Positions 37,209 to 46,392 are shown, counted from the stretch's first letter. The stretch is DNA of 51,342 bases from Pandoraea terrigena (GCF_902459705.1 NZ_CABPRU010000018.1:1-51342), one strand, 5' to 3'. Translations and numbers: made by a program. Notes: generated by a model from the sequence alone, not told the origin.

Positions 37209-37470
37209 GGCTGTTGTCTCCTGTTTGGCACTCCGTGGGGAACGGGGCACCTGAGGGTGTGAATTATCTGTTCTTGTCTTGCCCTGGGGCGAGAGGCCCA
37301 ATGGTCACATCCGGCGACGCTGCTCGGGTCTAGCGATCAGCGCGGCGCCGGACGAGCGTGCGGCACATAGCCCCCACCATATGCCGCACGAGCTCGGCCT
37401 CTCGCCCGTGGCTTACTTCGTCAACCTTCGTCTTCAAAGCGGTACTGCGGTACATCGATATGTGAAACAC

Positions 37471-37497
37471 GATATATGATATACGGTATACGTGCAA
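37471..37497 (-). promoter_or_regulatory. fds promoter with heptad operator
   Basis: In the direction of fds transcription a -35-like TTGCAC (37492-37497) is followed directly by three 7-bp units, GTATACC, GTATATC and ATATATC (37471-37491), covering the spacer and -10 region. The dyad TATAC-G-GTATA (37480-37490) lies within. The same units occur at 38784, 40357, 40860 and 46706, so a shared repressor, probably the neighbouring GntR protein, is inferred. Confidence 0.55.
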
Positions 37498-37650
37498 TAG
37501 CTTTCCCCGGCTTTGGCAGGCTCGTTTACCCGAATTGGGTGCCGCGATTGAGTGCCCGAATCCGGGGGGGGGGCAATGGTCAGGGGCGATGCGGGCGCGG
37601 GGGTATGAACCGGACGCGGGAGGAGGGCGGGAGGGTGACAACGTGGGGCG

Positions 37651-37688
37651 AAAGAAAAAAGCCAGCGACATGTCGATGTCACTGGCTT
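37651..37688 (-). terminator. Rho-independent terminator of the GntR-family gene
   Basis: On the minus strand AAGCCAG-x-GACAT pairs with ATGTC-x-CTGGCTT (37659-37688, one mismatch, four-base loop) and is followed by a run of T from the A-rich 37651-37660. It lies 50 bases after the GntR stop. Confidence 0.8.
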
Positions 37689-37737
37689 CTTGGCAGATCG
37701 CGGCCGTTGCCGGACGCGCTTCAGCAGCGAACGCCGG

Positions 37738-38451
37738 TTACTCGAGGAAGTCGCAATGCTCTTCGACGAAGGCGGCCAGACCCAGCGTATGGTCGCGTGC
37801 GAGCTTCTCGGCGAGTTCCGTGTCGCGCTTCTCGAGGGCGGTGATGATCTTCAGGTGATCGACAATCGAGCGGGCGGCCCGGTCGTTCTGAGCGATCGTC
37901 ACCTTGCGAATGGCGCGCACGTGAATGAACAGGTTCTTGATCGTATTGGCAATCGCTTGCGAGCCACCAAGATTGATCAGCGCCTGGTGGAAGTCGATGT
38001 TCGCGTCGGAATACTCTTCGATGTGATCCGTCGGTGGCGCGTTGACGAACTCGTCGAACAGATGACGCAGCCTGACGATGTCCTCGTCGGTCGCGTGCAA
38101 CGTCGCCAGACGGGCGGACATCCCTTCGAGGGCCGCCCACATCTGGATCATCTCGACGATCTCGCGCTTGGTTTTGCGGATGATGAAGATGCCTCGACGT
38201 GGCACTGTGCGCAGAAAGCCTTCCTGCTCCAGTAAGGTCATGGCTTCGCGAATCGGTGTGCGCGAAACGCCAAGCACCTGGATGAGCTGACGCTCGTCCA
38301 GGCGAATTTCTTCCTTCTGGTTATAGATGTCGGCATCGGCGATGGCTTTTTTCAGCAGCGCATACGCCTGATTGCGAAAACTCGTGGTGGTGTCGATCGG
38401 CTCCAGCGCGAGCGGAGTCACGCGCGCCGGAGTTGGGGTGATCAGGGACAT
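37738..38451 (-). CDS. GntR-family regulator, FadR/FCD type, probable oxalate-formate regulator
   Basis: A 237-residue repressor-type protein. Residues about 25-90 are the winged helix-turn-helix (LDERQLIQVLGVSRTPIREAMTLLEQEGFLRTV). Residues about 95-230 are the all-helical FCD domain (ANIDFHQALINLGG with a metal-binding Asp/His pattern, IVDHLKIITALEKRDTELAEKLARDH). The gene lies between the formate dehydrogenase and oxalate genes. It has its own terminator, and it follows a 72-residue membrane protein gene by 30 bases. AT-rich repeats of one design occur in front of its own operon and of fds, the PanE-like gene, oxlT and frc2, so it is the best candidate for their common regulator. The ligand (oxalate, formate or a CoA ester) is unknown. 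Confidence 0.85.
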   Translation of the reverse strand: MSLITPTPARVTPLALEPIDTTTSFRNQAYALLKKAIADADIYNQKEEIRLDERQLIQVLGVSRTPIREAMTLLEQEGFLRTVPRRGIFIIRKTKREIVEMIQMWAALEGMSARLATLHATDEDIVRLRHLFDEFVNAPPTDHIEEYSDANIDFHQALINLGGSQAIANTIKNLFIHVRAIRKVTIAQNDRAARSIVDHLKIITALEKRDTELAEKLARDHTLGLAAFVEEHCDFLE

Positions 38452-38480
38452 GCAATAGTCTCCTAGGTATTACGGCCCCT

Positions 38481-38699
38481 TCAGAGGCGCAATGCTTGCT
38501 GCCCCATGATGGTTGCCGGCTTTGTGGCGAGTTTACCCGATTCGTTTGCCTGCGTGGTTTCCGCCAGGTAGGCGAAACGGCCGTTCTTTTCGGCCTTCTC
38601 GAGCATCGAGGCCGGCAGGGCGACGAAGAGGTGAACCATCGCAACACCGGTGGCAAGGGCGGAAGCAAGGGCAAGCAAAGTCAGCGCAGCGACAAACAT
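38481..38699 (-). CDS. Small single-span membrane protein, 72 residues
   Basis: Starts MFVAALTLLALASALATGVAMVHLFVAL, one hydrophobic helix of about 25 residues, followed by a charged soluble tail (EKAEKNGRFAYLAETTQAN). AGGAG lies at ideal spacing before the ATG. The gene shares a promoter with the GntR gene 30 bases downstream, so it is the first gene of the regulator's operon. No family is recognised. It could be a small accessory to the transporter or regulator, but nothing in the sequence shows this. Confidence 0.7.
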   Translation of the reverse strand: MFVAALTLLALASALATGVAMVHLFVALPASMLEKAEKNGRFAYLAETTQANESGKLATKPATIMGQQALRL

Positions 38700-38754
38700 G
38701 GTGAGACTCCTGATAAATGTTGACGGTAGTGATGTGGGGGAGAACTTGCTTTGC

Positions 38755-38804
38755 ATTGTATGGCGCGCTGCAACAAATCTCAAGATATACCACATACCAA
38801 ATAC
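38755..38804 (-). promoter_or_regulatory. Promoter of the GntR operon with upstream heptad repeats
   Basis: On the minus strand TTGAGA (38778-38783) and TACAAT (38755-38760) are 17 bases apart, a good sigma-70 promoter. Immediately upstream are three in-phase units reading GATATAC, CACATAC and CAAATAC on the plus strand (38784-38804). The best 14-mer, GTATGTGGTATATC, matches the shared operator at 12 of 14 positions. Here the repeats lie upstream of the -35 box rather than over the -10 box, so regulation of this promoter may differ. Confidence 0.6.
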
Positions 38805-39207
38805 CAAAATTTATCGTTTTTCGGGACGTCTTCCGCACCGCTGCGTTGGTTCACTGCCCGGATTTGTGTCTTGTTCCGATGGTCTTCAGTGGATCGATAA
38901 TCGTGATGAGCCTCCTAGGTCGCCCGTCGGGCTTACGTTGGTGCGGATTTCGGGACGCCAGTGGCGTGCAAGACTTCAGGGAGAACCCGAGGTGTTCTCA
39001 TCGGGGGGGCAAAAGCGAGTTATTGCGTTGCCGCGAAACCACATCGGCGATGGCGCGCTTCGGTGCGCCGGGTCATGGGCTGCCTGCGAAAAACCGGCCG
39101 CAACTGGCGATACGGCGGCAGCCGACGTGAACGATGGCCGGGCGGTATGGCAACGCGATGCCTTCAACCCGTTGCGTGCGCCGCATCTCTATATAGGGAA
39201 TGCCGAA

Positions 39208-39239
39208 CTTCGCGGGGCATCGTTGCAAGCCCCGCGAAG
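39208..39239. terminator. Stable hairpin after the PanE-like gene
   Basis: CTTCGCGGGGC (39208-39218) pairs perfectly with GCCCCGCGAAG (39229-39239) around ten bases, 30 bases beyond the stop of the minus-strand reductase gene. Neither side has a proper T run, so termination may be weak or depend on the stem alone. Confidence 0.5.
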
Positions 39240-39268
39240 GGTGTTTCATGAAAACAACGTTTGCTGGC

Positions 39269-40282
39269 TCAGGCGGCTTTGGCCAAGCGCGCTTGCGCAG
39301 CCGCGACGGCATCGGGCTGCGTCATGAACTCGCGCTGCTGGATCAACGCCAGCACCACGTCGAGCGTTGGTGTCGGTACGTTGGCGAGGCGTCCCATCTC
39401 CTGCACCACGGAGACGAGCGGATCGATTTCCATTGCTCGGCCGCGCTCCAGATCCTGGAGCATCGACGTCTTGTGGGCACCGACGGCACCCGCACCGTTG
39501 ATGCGGCGCTCCACGTCGACACGGAAATGCACGCCGAACTTGTCGCCGATCGCCTTGGCTTCGAGCATCATGGCGCGCGCAATGGCGCGCGTGCCCGGAT
39601 CGCTGGCGATGATATCGAGCGTGCCGTGCGTGAGTGCCGAGATCGGGTTGAAGCAGAGGTTGCCCCAGAGCTTGAGCCAGATTTCGTCGCGGATGTTTTC
39701 GCGAATCGGTGCGTCGAGTCCGCCCGCGATCATCAACTGCGAGAGCTTCTCCACGCGCTCCGTGCGCTCGCCACTGGCTTCGCCCAGCGGGAACTTGTTG
39801 CCGTAGACGTGCTGGATCACGCCCGGCGCGACCACTTCGGTCGCCGGATAGACCACGCAGCCGATGGCCCGCTCGGGGCCGAGCTGACGCCACTGACGGC
39901 CGCCGGGGTCGATGCTCTCGAGCGTCGTGCCTTCGAGCGCGCCGCCGTGCTTATAGAAGTACCAGTAGGGGATGCCGTTCACCGCCGTGACGACCGCCGT
40001 ATTCGGGCCGATCAACGGTTGCATCGCGTCGAGCACCGACGGCACCGAATGGGCCTTCAAGGCAATGATGACGTAATCCTGCGGACCGAGTTCACGCGGA
40101 TCGTCCGTGCAACGCAACTGAGCGACGCGTTCCTCGCCATCGATCAGCAACTTGAGTCCGTGCTCGCGCATGGCGGCCAGATGCGGGCCACGCGCCACCA
40201 AACTGACATCGGCTCCGGCGTGCGCGAGTTGCACACCGAGATAGCCACCGATGGCACCGGCGCCATAGATGCAAATCTTCAT
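39269..40282 (-). CDS. Ketopantoate reductase-family (PanE/ApbA) dehydrogenase
   Basis: A 337-residue NAD(P)-dependent reductase. The opening MKICIYGAGAIGGYLGVQLA is the Rossmann loop. VITALKAHSVPSVLDAM-like and TAVNGIPYWYFYKHGG segments carry the family's substrate site, and the helical C-terminal half contains EIWLKLWGNLCFNPISALTH with the conserved Lys and Asn. Family members reduce 2-dehydropantoate or other 2-oxoacids. Because its promoter region has a perfect copy of the oxalate/formate operator (40357-40370), a role linked to C2 metabolism, such as reduction of a glyoxylate-like oxoacid, is more likely than pantothenate synthesis (inference). GGAGGGAG precedes the ATG. Confidence 0.8.
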   Translation of the reverse strand: MKICIYGAGAIGGYLGVQLAHAGADVSLVARGPHLAAMREHGLKLLIDGEERVAQLRCTDDPRELGPQDYVIIALKAHSVPSVLDAMQPLIGPNTAVVTAVNGIPYWYFYKHGGALEGTTLESIDPGGRQWRQLGPERAIGCVVYPATEVVAPGVIQHVYGNKFPLGEASGERTERVEKLSQLMIAGGLDAPIRENIRDEIWLKLWGNLCFNPISALTHGTLDIIASDPGTRAIARAMMLEAKAIGDKFGVHFRVDVERRINGAGAVGAHKTSMLQDLERGRAMEIDPLVSVVQEMGRLANVPTPTLDVVLALIQQREFMTQPDAVAAAQARLAKAA

Positions 40283-40356
40283 GAAGTCTCTCCCTCCAAT
40301 GGTGAATCGAAACCTGGGCCTGGTACTGGCCATTTATTTTTCTAATACCAAATGTT

Positions 40357-40370
40357 GTATATCGTATATC
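40357..40370 (+). promoter_or_regulatory. Operator copy upstream of the PanE-like gene
   Basis: Two identical 7-bp units, GTATATC twice, followed by AC. It is the cleanest copy of the repeat found also at fds, the GntR operon, oxlT and frc2. It lies 75 bases upstream of the PanE-like ATG and reads in the opposite direction to that gene. Confidence 0.6.
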
Positions 40371-40845
40371 ACAAGAACGATAGCGCCAAGCCTTCGCGGC
40401 GCAATTCCCGTCATGGTTTCCCCGCAGGGACTTGAAAAATCGCCGCCCGGATGTGTGAGCACTTCGGGCATGCGAGGTGGGGGCAGAAAACGCTCGGCAC
40501 GTCCGTCAGGTGAATTATTACGGTGTATTACAAGAGAACTGTGAGATCGCCGAAAGTGACTTCTTGTGAGAAAAAGTATCGAAAATATCGCCTTGTGCTG
40601 GTTTTAAAAATTGCCAAGGAGGCCGATATAAAAAGGCTGTATGCCTTGTAGGACAAGCGTCTCGGATCAGGTTAACTCCTTAGTATTTTCGCATTGCGTT
40701 GTTGCGCCGCTCCGGCCTACAGTGGCGTTACTGTATCTAGCCGCCACTTAGAACAGTGCTTCGTGTGCCGTGAGGGTTTTCGCTGCAATGGACGAAAACG
40801 ATTGCGGTACACGAAGCGGAAGACGAGGATCGCAATAAATTAGTG

Positions 40846-40887
40846 TTGACTTATATCTGATATATCGTATATTTCGTTCGGTATATT
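40846..40887 (+). promoter_or_regulatory. oxlT promoter overlapped by heptad operator
   Basis: TTGACT (40846-40851) and TATATT (40868-40873) are 16 bases apart and form a good sigma-70 promoter. The units ATATATC (40860-40866) and GTATATT (40867-40873) cover the -10 box, and a further GTATATT (40881-40887) stays in 7-bp phase after one unrelated heptad. A protein bound here would block RNA polymerase. Confidence 0.6.
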
Positions 40888-41037
40888 TACGGGAAATGCA
40901 ATGGACCCCGTAAGCATCAGAGACAAGTCGACGAGGCGAAAACCTCGTAAAGCATACCCAGGGGGCACAGACCCCATCCGGAAGGTGTTGTTGTTGTGAA
41001 GCTGCCAAACAACTGGAAACCGATGGAGGAGGTGCAA

Positions 41038-42369
41038 GTGGAGACGACTAATCAACACGGTAAGCAATCCGTGTTCGCGAGCCCTTGGATTCAGCTCGTG
41101 TTCGGCGTGATTTGCATGGCGATGATCGCCAACTTGCAGTACGGGTGGACGCTGTTCGTGAACCCGATCGATGAGAAGTATCACTGGGGCCGTACAGCCA
41201 TCCAGGTGGCGTTCACGATTTTTGTCGTGACGGAAACTTGGCTGGTGCCGATCGAAGGGTATCTGGTCGACAAGTTCGGCCCGCGCCCGGTGGTGGTCGG
41301 CGGCGGTCTGTTGTGCGGTGTCGCCTGGGTGCTGAACGCCCATGCGTCGTCGCTGCCGATGCTGTATTTCGCCGCAGCCGTGGGTGGGGTGGGCGCCGGT
41401 GCGGTGTATGGCACATGCGTGGGTAATGCGTTGAAGTGGTTCCCGGATCGCCGCGGTCTTGCTGCGGGCCTGACCGCCGCCGGTTTCGGCGCCGGTTCGG
41501 CCCTGACGGTGGTGCCGATCGCCAACATGATCAAGTCGAGCGGCTACGAAAACACCTTCCTGACCTTCGGTCTGGGCCAGGGGATCATCGTGCTGTTGCT
41601 TGGTCTGGCGCTCGCCAACCCGCCGGCGTCGATCGAGGCGCTCAGGAAGCTGGCCCCGGGTGCCATGCGCTACAACGCCAAGCCCACGGAAGTCATGCGC
41701 TCGCCGGTGTTCTGGATGATGTATCTGATGTTCGTGCTGATGGCCGCTGGCGGTCTGATGGCAACGGCACAGCTCGGTCCGATCGCCAAGGACTACGGTC
41801 TCGATCAGGCACCGGTGTCGATCCTCGGTCTGACGCTGCCGGCACTCACCTTCGCACTGGCCATCGACCGTGTGCTCAACGGGGTGACGCGTCCGGTGTT
41901 CGGCTGGATATCGGACAAGATCGGCCGCGAAAACACGATGTTCATCGCCTTCGCGATGGAAGCCGTGGGGATTTACGCCTTGGCCAAGTTCGGTCAGCAC
42001 CCCGTGGCCTTCGTGATCCTGACCGGCCTGGTGTTCTTCGCCTGGGGGGAGATCTACAGCCTGTTCCCGGCGACCTGCGCCGACACGTATGGCTCGAAGT
42101 ACGCCGCCACCAACGCGGGGATGCTCTACACCGCGAAGGGGACCGCCGCGTTGCTGGTGCCCTTCTCGAGCATCATCACCACGTCGACCGGCAGCTGGCA
42201 GGCCGTGTTCATGATCGCTTGCGCCATGAACGCCTTCGCCGCCTTCCTGGCCTTGTTCGTCCTCAAGCCGATGCGTGCCCGTCTGGCACAGCGTTACGCC
42301 AGTGACTACAAGGCGCAGGCCGGTGAGCCAGTCGTGCAGGCAGCCGATCTGTCGCGCAGCACCACGTAA
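41038..42369 (+). CDS. oxlT: Oxalate:formate antiporter, MFS/OFA family (OxlT)
   Basis: A 443-residue major facilitator with twelve membrane helices. FGPRPVVVGGG and SDKIGREN are the MFS loop motifs. R285 (GVTRPVFGWISD) and K367 (MLYTAKGTAALLVP) are 82 residues apart and match the two basic residues that bind oxalate in Oxalobacter OxlT (R272 and K355). It imports oxalate in exchange for formate. GTG 41038 is chosen because AGGAGGTG lies directly before it; ATG 41023 and GTG 40996 are in-frame alternatives. oxc and frc follow on the same strand. Confidence 0.9.
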   Translation: METTNQHGKQSVFASPWIQLVFGVICMAMIANLQYGWTLFVNPIDEKYHWGRTAIQVAFTIFVVTETWLVPIEGYLVDKFGPRPVVVGGGLLCGVAWVLNAHASSLPMLYFAAAVGGVGAGAVYGTCVGNALKWFPDRRGLAAGLTAAGFGAGSALTVVPIANMIKSSGYENTFLTFGLGQGIIVLLLGLALANPPASIEALRKLAPGAMRYNAKPTEVMRSPVFWMMYLMFVLMAAGGLMATAQLGPIAKDYGLDQAPVSILGLTLPALTFALAIDRVLNGVTRPVFGWISDKIGRENTMFIAFAMEAVGIYALAKFGQHPVAFVILTGLVFFAWGEIYSLFPATCADTYGSKYAATNAGMLYTAKGTAALLVPFSSIITTSTGSWQAVFMIACAMNAFAAFLALFVLKPMRARLAQRYASDYKAQAGEPVVQAADLSRSTT

Positions 42370-42425
42370 CACGAGGTGACGATGTGACCACGCAGCCAGG
42401 CTGGCTGTTGGGAAGTGATGTTTGA

Positions 42426-42469
42426 CCGGCGTGCAATCCGTGCCCTTGCAGGGCCGATTGCACGACCGG
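42426..42469 (+). other. Large intercistronic hairpin between oxlT and oxc
   Basis: CCGG plus CGTGCAATC (42426-42438) pairs with GATTGCACG, a bulged A and CCGG (42456-42469), and an inner GCCC-TTGCA-GGGC closes the loop. No T run follows, so it is more likely a processing or stability element or a partial transcription barrier than a full terminator. Confidence 0.55.
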
Positions 42470-42560
42470 GTGAGCAAGTAGCGAAGCAGTTTGGGAATAC
42501 CCATTAATCGTCAGACAAGACGACGCAACACTGAAACCGGAAAAATTGGAGGAGAGAATT

Positions 42561-44351
42561 ATGTCCATTGCGATGACCGTGCCAGTCGGCAAAGCGGAAA
42601 ACGACACCGCGGGCAACACGCTCAATGACACCAGCCGACACGCGAACATCGTGTCCGAGGCAGAGACGACCGATGGCTTCCATCTGATCATCGATGCCCT
42701 GAAAGCGAACGACATCGACACCATCTTCGGTCTGGTGGGGATTCCCATCACCGATCTGGCGCGGCTTGCGCAAGCCGAAGGCATGCGTTTCATCGGCTTC
42801 CGCCATGAACAGCACGCCGGGCATGCGGCGGCCATCGCCGGCTACATGACGCAAAAGCCCGGCATTTGCCTGACTGTGTCGGCGCCGGGCTTCCTGAATG
42901 GGCTGACGGCACTCGCCAACGCGACCACCAACTGCTTCCCGATGATCCTGATCAGCGGCTCGAGCGAGCGTGAGATCGTCGACTTGCAGCAGGGCGACTA
43001 CGAAGAGATGGACCAACTCAATGCGGCCAAGCCGTATTGCAAGGCCGCCTACCGCGTGCTGCACGCCGAAGACATCGGCGTTGGGCTGGCCCGCGCCATT
43101 CGCGCGGCCGTGTCGGGCCGCCCGGGCGGCGTCTATCTGGACCTGCCGGCCAAGCTGCTGGCGCAGACCATCGACGCACAGAAGGCGAAAAATTCGCTGA
43201 TTCGCGTGATCGACGCCGCACCGCGTCAGATCCCGGCACCGGACGCCGTCCAGCGTGCACTCGACGTCATCAAGGGCGCCAAGCGTCCGCTGATCCTGCT
43301 CGGCAAGGGCGCTTCCTACGCGCAAGCCGACGCCGACATTCGCGCCTTGATCGAGAAGACTGGTATTCCGTATCTGCCGATGTCGATGGCCAAGGGTCTG
43401 CTGCCCGACACGCATGAGCAATCGGCCGCGGCCGCCCGCTCGTTCGTGTTGCAAGAGGCCGACGTGGTCGTCCTGATCGGCGCGCGCCTGAACTGGCTGC
43501 TCGCGCACGGCAAGGGCAAGACGTGGGGGGCCGCACCGAAGAAGTTCGTGCAGATCGACATCTCGCCGACGGAAATCGACAGCAACGTGGCCATCGCGGC
43601 ACCGGTGATCGGTGACATCGGCTCGTGCGTGTCGGCCCTGCTCGCCGGCGTGGACGCCAACTTCGGCAAGCCGTCGACGGAATGGACCGGCGCCATCGCC
43701 GAGCGCAAGAGCAAGAACCTCGCGAAGATGGCGGCAACGCTGGCCCAGAACCCGTCGCCGATGAATTTCCACAGCGCACTCGGCGCGATTCGCGACGTGC
43801 TCAAGCAGCATCCCGACATCAACCTCGTCAACGAAGGCGCGAACACGCTCGACTACGCCCGCGCCATCATCGACCAGTACCAGCCGCGCAAGCGCTTCGA
43901 CTCGGGTACCTGGGGCGTGATGGGCATTGGCATGGGCTTCGCCATCGGCGCGGCCGTCACCAGCGGTCAGCCGGTCGTGGCCATCGAGGGCGACAGCGCA
44001 TTCGGCTTCAGCGGCATGGAGCTCGAAACCATCTGCCGTTATGAGCTGCCGGTCACCACCGTCATCTTCAACAACAACGGCGTGTATCGCGGCACCGACG
44101 TCAATCCGACGGGCGGCAAGGACGTGGCGCCGACGGTGTTCGTCAAGGGCGCACGTTACGACAAGATGATCGAGGCCTTCGGTGGCATCGGTTACAACGT
44201 CACCACGCCGGAAGCGCTGACGAAGGCGCTGCAGGAAGCCATCGCGGCAGGCAAGCCGGCGCTTATCAACGCCGTCATCGACGAAGCTGCGGGCACTGAG
44301 AGCGGCCGTCTGACGAACCTGAATCCGCAAAGCGCGGCGATGAAAAAGTAA
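42561..44351 (+). CDS. oxc: Oxalyl-CoA decarboxylase
   Basis: A 596-residue thiamine-diphosphate enzyme that converts oxalyl-CoA to formyl-CoA and CO2. E83 in [17 protein letters not shown] is the cofactor-activating glutamate (E56 in Oxalobacter). The ThDP/Mg motif runs from GDSAFGFSG (D478) to FNNNG near residues 505-509. Signatures such as [29 protein letters not shown] and [16 protein letters not shown] are near-identical to known Oxc. The N-terminus is about 27 residues longer than in Oxalobacter, with low-complexity content. GGAGGAGAG precedes ATG 42561, which settles the start. frc follows 25 bases downstream. Confidence 0.96.
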   Translation: MSIAMTVPVGKAENDTAGNTLNDTSRHANIVSEAETTDGFHLIIDALKANDIDTIFGLVGIPITDLARLAQAEGMRFIGFRHEQHAGHAAAIAGYMTQKPGICLTVSAPGFLNGLTALANATTNCFPMILISGSSEREIVDLQQGDYEEMDQLNAAKPYCKAAYRVLHAEDIGVGLARAIRAAVSGRPGGVYLDLPAKLLAQTIDAQKAKNSLIRVIDAAPRQIPAPDAVQRALDVIKGAKRPLILLGKGASYAQADADIRALIEKTGIPYLPMSMAKGLLPDTHEQSAAAARSFVLQEADVVVLIGARLNWLLAHGKGKTWGAAPKKFVQIDISPTEIDSNVAIAAPVIGDIGSCVSALLAGVDANFGKPSTEWTGAIAERKSKNLAKMAATLAQNPSPMNFHSALGAIRDVLKQHPDINLVNEGANTLDYARAIIDQYQPRKRFDSGTWGVMGIGMGFAIGAAVTSGQPVVAIEGDSAFGFSGMELETICRYELPVTTVIFNNNGVYRGTDVNPTGGKDVAPTVFVKGARYDKMIEAFGGIGYNVTTPEALTKALQEAIAAGKPALINAVIDEAAGTESGRLTNLNPQSAAMKK

Positions 44352-44376
44352 TTCGAGTCAATCAAGGAGACACGAC

Positions 44377-45627
44377 ATGAGCAAACCTCTCGAAGGCATC
44401 AAGATCATCGACTTCACGCACGTGCAAGCCGGCCCCGCATGTACGCAGTTGCTGGCCTGGTTTGGCGCCGACGTGATCAAGGTGGAACGCCCGGGTTCGG
44501 GCGACGTCACGCGTAACCAACTGCGCGACATCCCCGACGCCGATGCCTTGTACTTCACGATGCTCAACAGCAACAAGCGCTCGTTGACGCTGGATACGAA
44601 GACGCAGGAAGGCAAGGACGTTCTCGAAAAGCTGGTGCGTGAATCCGACGTGCTGGTGGAAAACTTCGGCCCGGGGGCGCTGGATCGCATGGGCTTCTCG
44701 TGGGAGCGTCTGAACGAACTCAACCCGAAGCTGATCATGGCCTCGGTGAAGGGCTTCTCGGACGGTCACCACTACGATGACCTGAAGGTGTACGAGAACG
44801 TGGCGCAGTGCGCAGGCGGCGCGGCCTCGACGACGGGCTTCTGGGACGGCCCTCCGACGGTGTCGGCCGCAGCGCTGGGCGACAGCAACACCGGCATGCA
44901 CCTCGCGATCGGCATTCTGACGGCAATCATCGGCCGTGGCCAGACGGGCCGTGGCCAGAAGGTCGCCGTCTCGATGCAGGACTCGGTCATCAACCTGTGC
45001 CGCGTGAAGCTGCGCGACCAGCAACGCCTGGATCGTATCGGCTACCTCGAAGAGTATCCGCAGTACCCGCATGGCGAGTTCAGCGACGTGGTGCCGCGCG
45101 GCGGCAACGCGGGCGGTGGCGGTCAGCCGGGTTGGGTGCTCAAGTGCAAGGGCTGGGAGACGGACCCGAACGCGTACATCTACTTCACGATCCAGGGCCA
45201 CGCCTGGGAGCCGATCTGCCGTGCGCTGGGCAAGCCGGAGTGGATCGAAGATCCGAACTACGCTACGCCGCAAGCCCGTCAACCGCACATCTTCGAAATC
45301 TTCGCGACCATCGAAGCCTGGCTGGCTGACAAGACGAAGTACGAAGCGGTGGACATCCTGCGCAAGTTCGATATCCCGTGCGCGCCGGTCCTGTCGATGA
45401 AGGAAATCGCGAACGATCCGTCGCTGCGTGCGTCGGGCACGATCGTGGAAGTGCCGCACAAGGAACGTGGTACGTACCTGACCGTCGGCAGCCCGATCAA
45501 GTTCTCGGGCCTGAAGCCGGAAATCACGGGTTCGCCGCTGCTGGGTGAGCACACCGACGAGATTCTGTCCGAACTGGGCTACAGCAAGGACCAGATCGCG
45601 AGCCTGCATTCGTCGCGTTCGGTTTAA
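44377..45627 (+). CDS. frc: Formyl-CoA:oxalate CoA-transferase
   Basis: A 416-residue family III CoA-transferase that passes CoA from formyl-CoA to oxalate, making the Oxc substrate and free formate. D169 in AALGDSNTG is the catalytic aspartate at exactly the Oxalobacter Frc position. The glycine-rich loop [12 protein letters not shown] is intact, as are [14 protein letters not shown] at the start and [12 protein letters not shown] at the end. AAGGAG precedes the ATG. It is the third gene of the oxlT-oxc-frc group and is followed by a terminator at 45735-45771. A second copy-like gene lies at 47021-48268. Confidence 0.95.
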   Translation: MSKPLEGIKIIDFTHVQAGPACTQLLAWFGADVIKVERPGSGDVTRNQLRDIPDADALYFTMLNSNKRSLTLDTKTQEGKDVLEKLVRESDVLVENFGPGALDRMGFSWERLNELNPKLIMASVKGFSDGHHYDDLKVYENVAQCAGGAASTTGFWDGPPTVSAAALGDSNTGMHLAIGILTAIIGRGQTGRGQKVAVSMQDSVINLCRVKLRDQQRLDRIGYLEEYPQYPHGEFSDVVPRGGNAGGGGQPGWVLKCKGWETDPNAYIYFTIQGHAWEPICRALGKPEWIEDPNYATPQARQPHIFEIFATIEAWLADKTKYEAVDILRKFDIPCAPVLSMKEIANDPSLRASGTIVEVPHKERGTYLTVGSPIKFSGLKPEITGSPLLGEHTDEILSELGYSKDQIASLHSSRSV

Positions 45628-45734
45628 GCTTCTGAAAGCCGGTCGGGTCAGGCTTGGCCCGGCTCGCCGCCAGTGCGCCCTTGCCGACACCGCCCTCGGG
45701 CGGTGACGGGGCATAGGGGGCACGGCAGGTGTTC

Positions 45735-45771
45735 ATGGGTGCGGCGCCGTGTGGTGCCGACACCCATTTTT
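45735..45771 (+). terminator. Rho-independent terminator after frc
   Basis: ATGGGTGCGGC pairs with GCCG-A-CACCCAT (one bulged A, ten-base loop) and is followed by five T. It closes the oxlT-oxc-frc transcript 108 bases after the frc stop. Confidence 0.75.
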
Positions 45772-45866
45772 GATTTCGGGACCGTGTTGTCCTCTAATTG
45801 ATGTACTTTATTGGCATGTTTGGTATCCCTGCCAGTCGCATTCCCTACAAGAGTATTGGAGACATC

Positions 45867-46307
45867 ATGAGCGCATCCGTCGACGTCAATCAGTTGGTCC
45901 AGGTGGTGGGCGACGCTATCGTCGTGGCCGATCCGAACAACATCATCACGCTGTGGAACAGCGGCGCGCAGAAGATGTTCGGTTTCTCGGAAGCCGAGGC
46001 GCTCGGGCAACCGCTGGACATCATCATTCCCGACCGGTTGCGCGCGCGTCACAACGACGGCTATGCCAAGACGATGCAGACCGGGCAGACAAAGTACGGC
46101 AGCGACCTGCTCAAAGTCCCGGCCGCGCACAAGGACGGCCGATCCATGTCGATTGCGTTCACCGTAGCGCTGTTGCATGGGGCTGACGGCGAAGTCACCG
46201 GCATCGTTGCCGTGATTCGCGACGAGACGGCGCGCTTCCAGGAAGATCGTCAGTTGCGCAAGCGCGTGGCGGAACTCGAGGCGAAGGTGGCGGCCACGGC
46301 CGGCTGA
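45867..46307 (+). CDS. Stand-alone PAS-domain protein
   Basis: A 146-residue protein that is almost entirely one PAS domain (about residues 5-125: VGDAIVVADPNNIITLWNSGAQKMFGFSEAEALGQPLDIIIPDRLRARH, then GEVTGIVAVIRDETARFQED). A short coiled C-terminus follows (LRKRVAELEAKV). No output domain is present. It probably senses a small ligand or redox state and works through a partner. GGAGA lies before ATG 45867; the frame extends 23 codons upstream without a better start. It has its own terminator (46393-46445) and lies between the two frc genes. Its function in oxalate metabolism is unproven. Confidence 0.8.
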   Translation: MSASVDVNQLVQVVGDAIVVADPNNIITLWNSGAQKMFGFSEAEALGQPLDIIIPDRLRARHNDGYAKTMQTGQTKYGSDLLKVPAAHKDGRSMSIAFTVALLHGADGEVTGIVAVIRDETARFQEDRQLRKRVAELEAKVAATAG

Positions 46308-46392
46308 CGGCTGACGGCTGACGGCTCCATGGCGGGCGTCACGGCGCGACGCGCGAGTCGTTGCCGCTAACGTCCAAGCGCAAGACGCAGGA

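Larger units (their letters stand above)
37209..37737. other. Promoter region of fdsG and 3' region of the GntR gene
   Basis: These 529 bases contain the repeat array at 37471-37491 with a TTGCAC box next to it, a C/G-rich stretch with no gene, and the terminator of the GntR gene (37651-37688). The leader between the repeats and fdsG is about 260 bases long. It includes an inverted repeat GTAC-TGCG-GTAC near 37442-37453. I see no riboswitch I recognise. Confidence 0.5.
38700..39268. other. Intergenic region between the small membrane protein gene and the PanE-like gene
   Basis: These 569 bases hold the promoter and repeat array of the GntR operon (38755-38804) and a stable hairpin after the PanE-like gene (39208-39239). 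Between about 38850 and 39200 I see no gene with a ribosome binding site and no known motif. Confidence 0.5.
40283..41037. other. Long AT-rich intergenic region between the PanE-like gene and oxlT
   Basis: These 755 bases separate divergent genes and are more AT-rich than their surroundings. They hold operator copies at 40357-40370 and 40860-40887 and the oxlT promoter at 40846-40873. The oxlT leader is about 160 bases. No protein gene or known RNA element is recognised; several A/T-rich tracts (40340-40370, 40505-40640) could bind nucleoid proteins. Confidence 0.5.

Noticed and set aside
42504-44330. A 608-codon open frame on the minus strand opposite oxc
   Set aside because: Shadow of the GC-biased oxc gene. 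Composition is Arg/His/Gly-rich and no motif is recognised.
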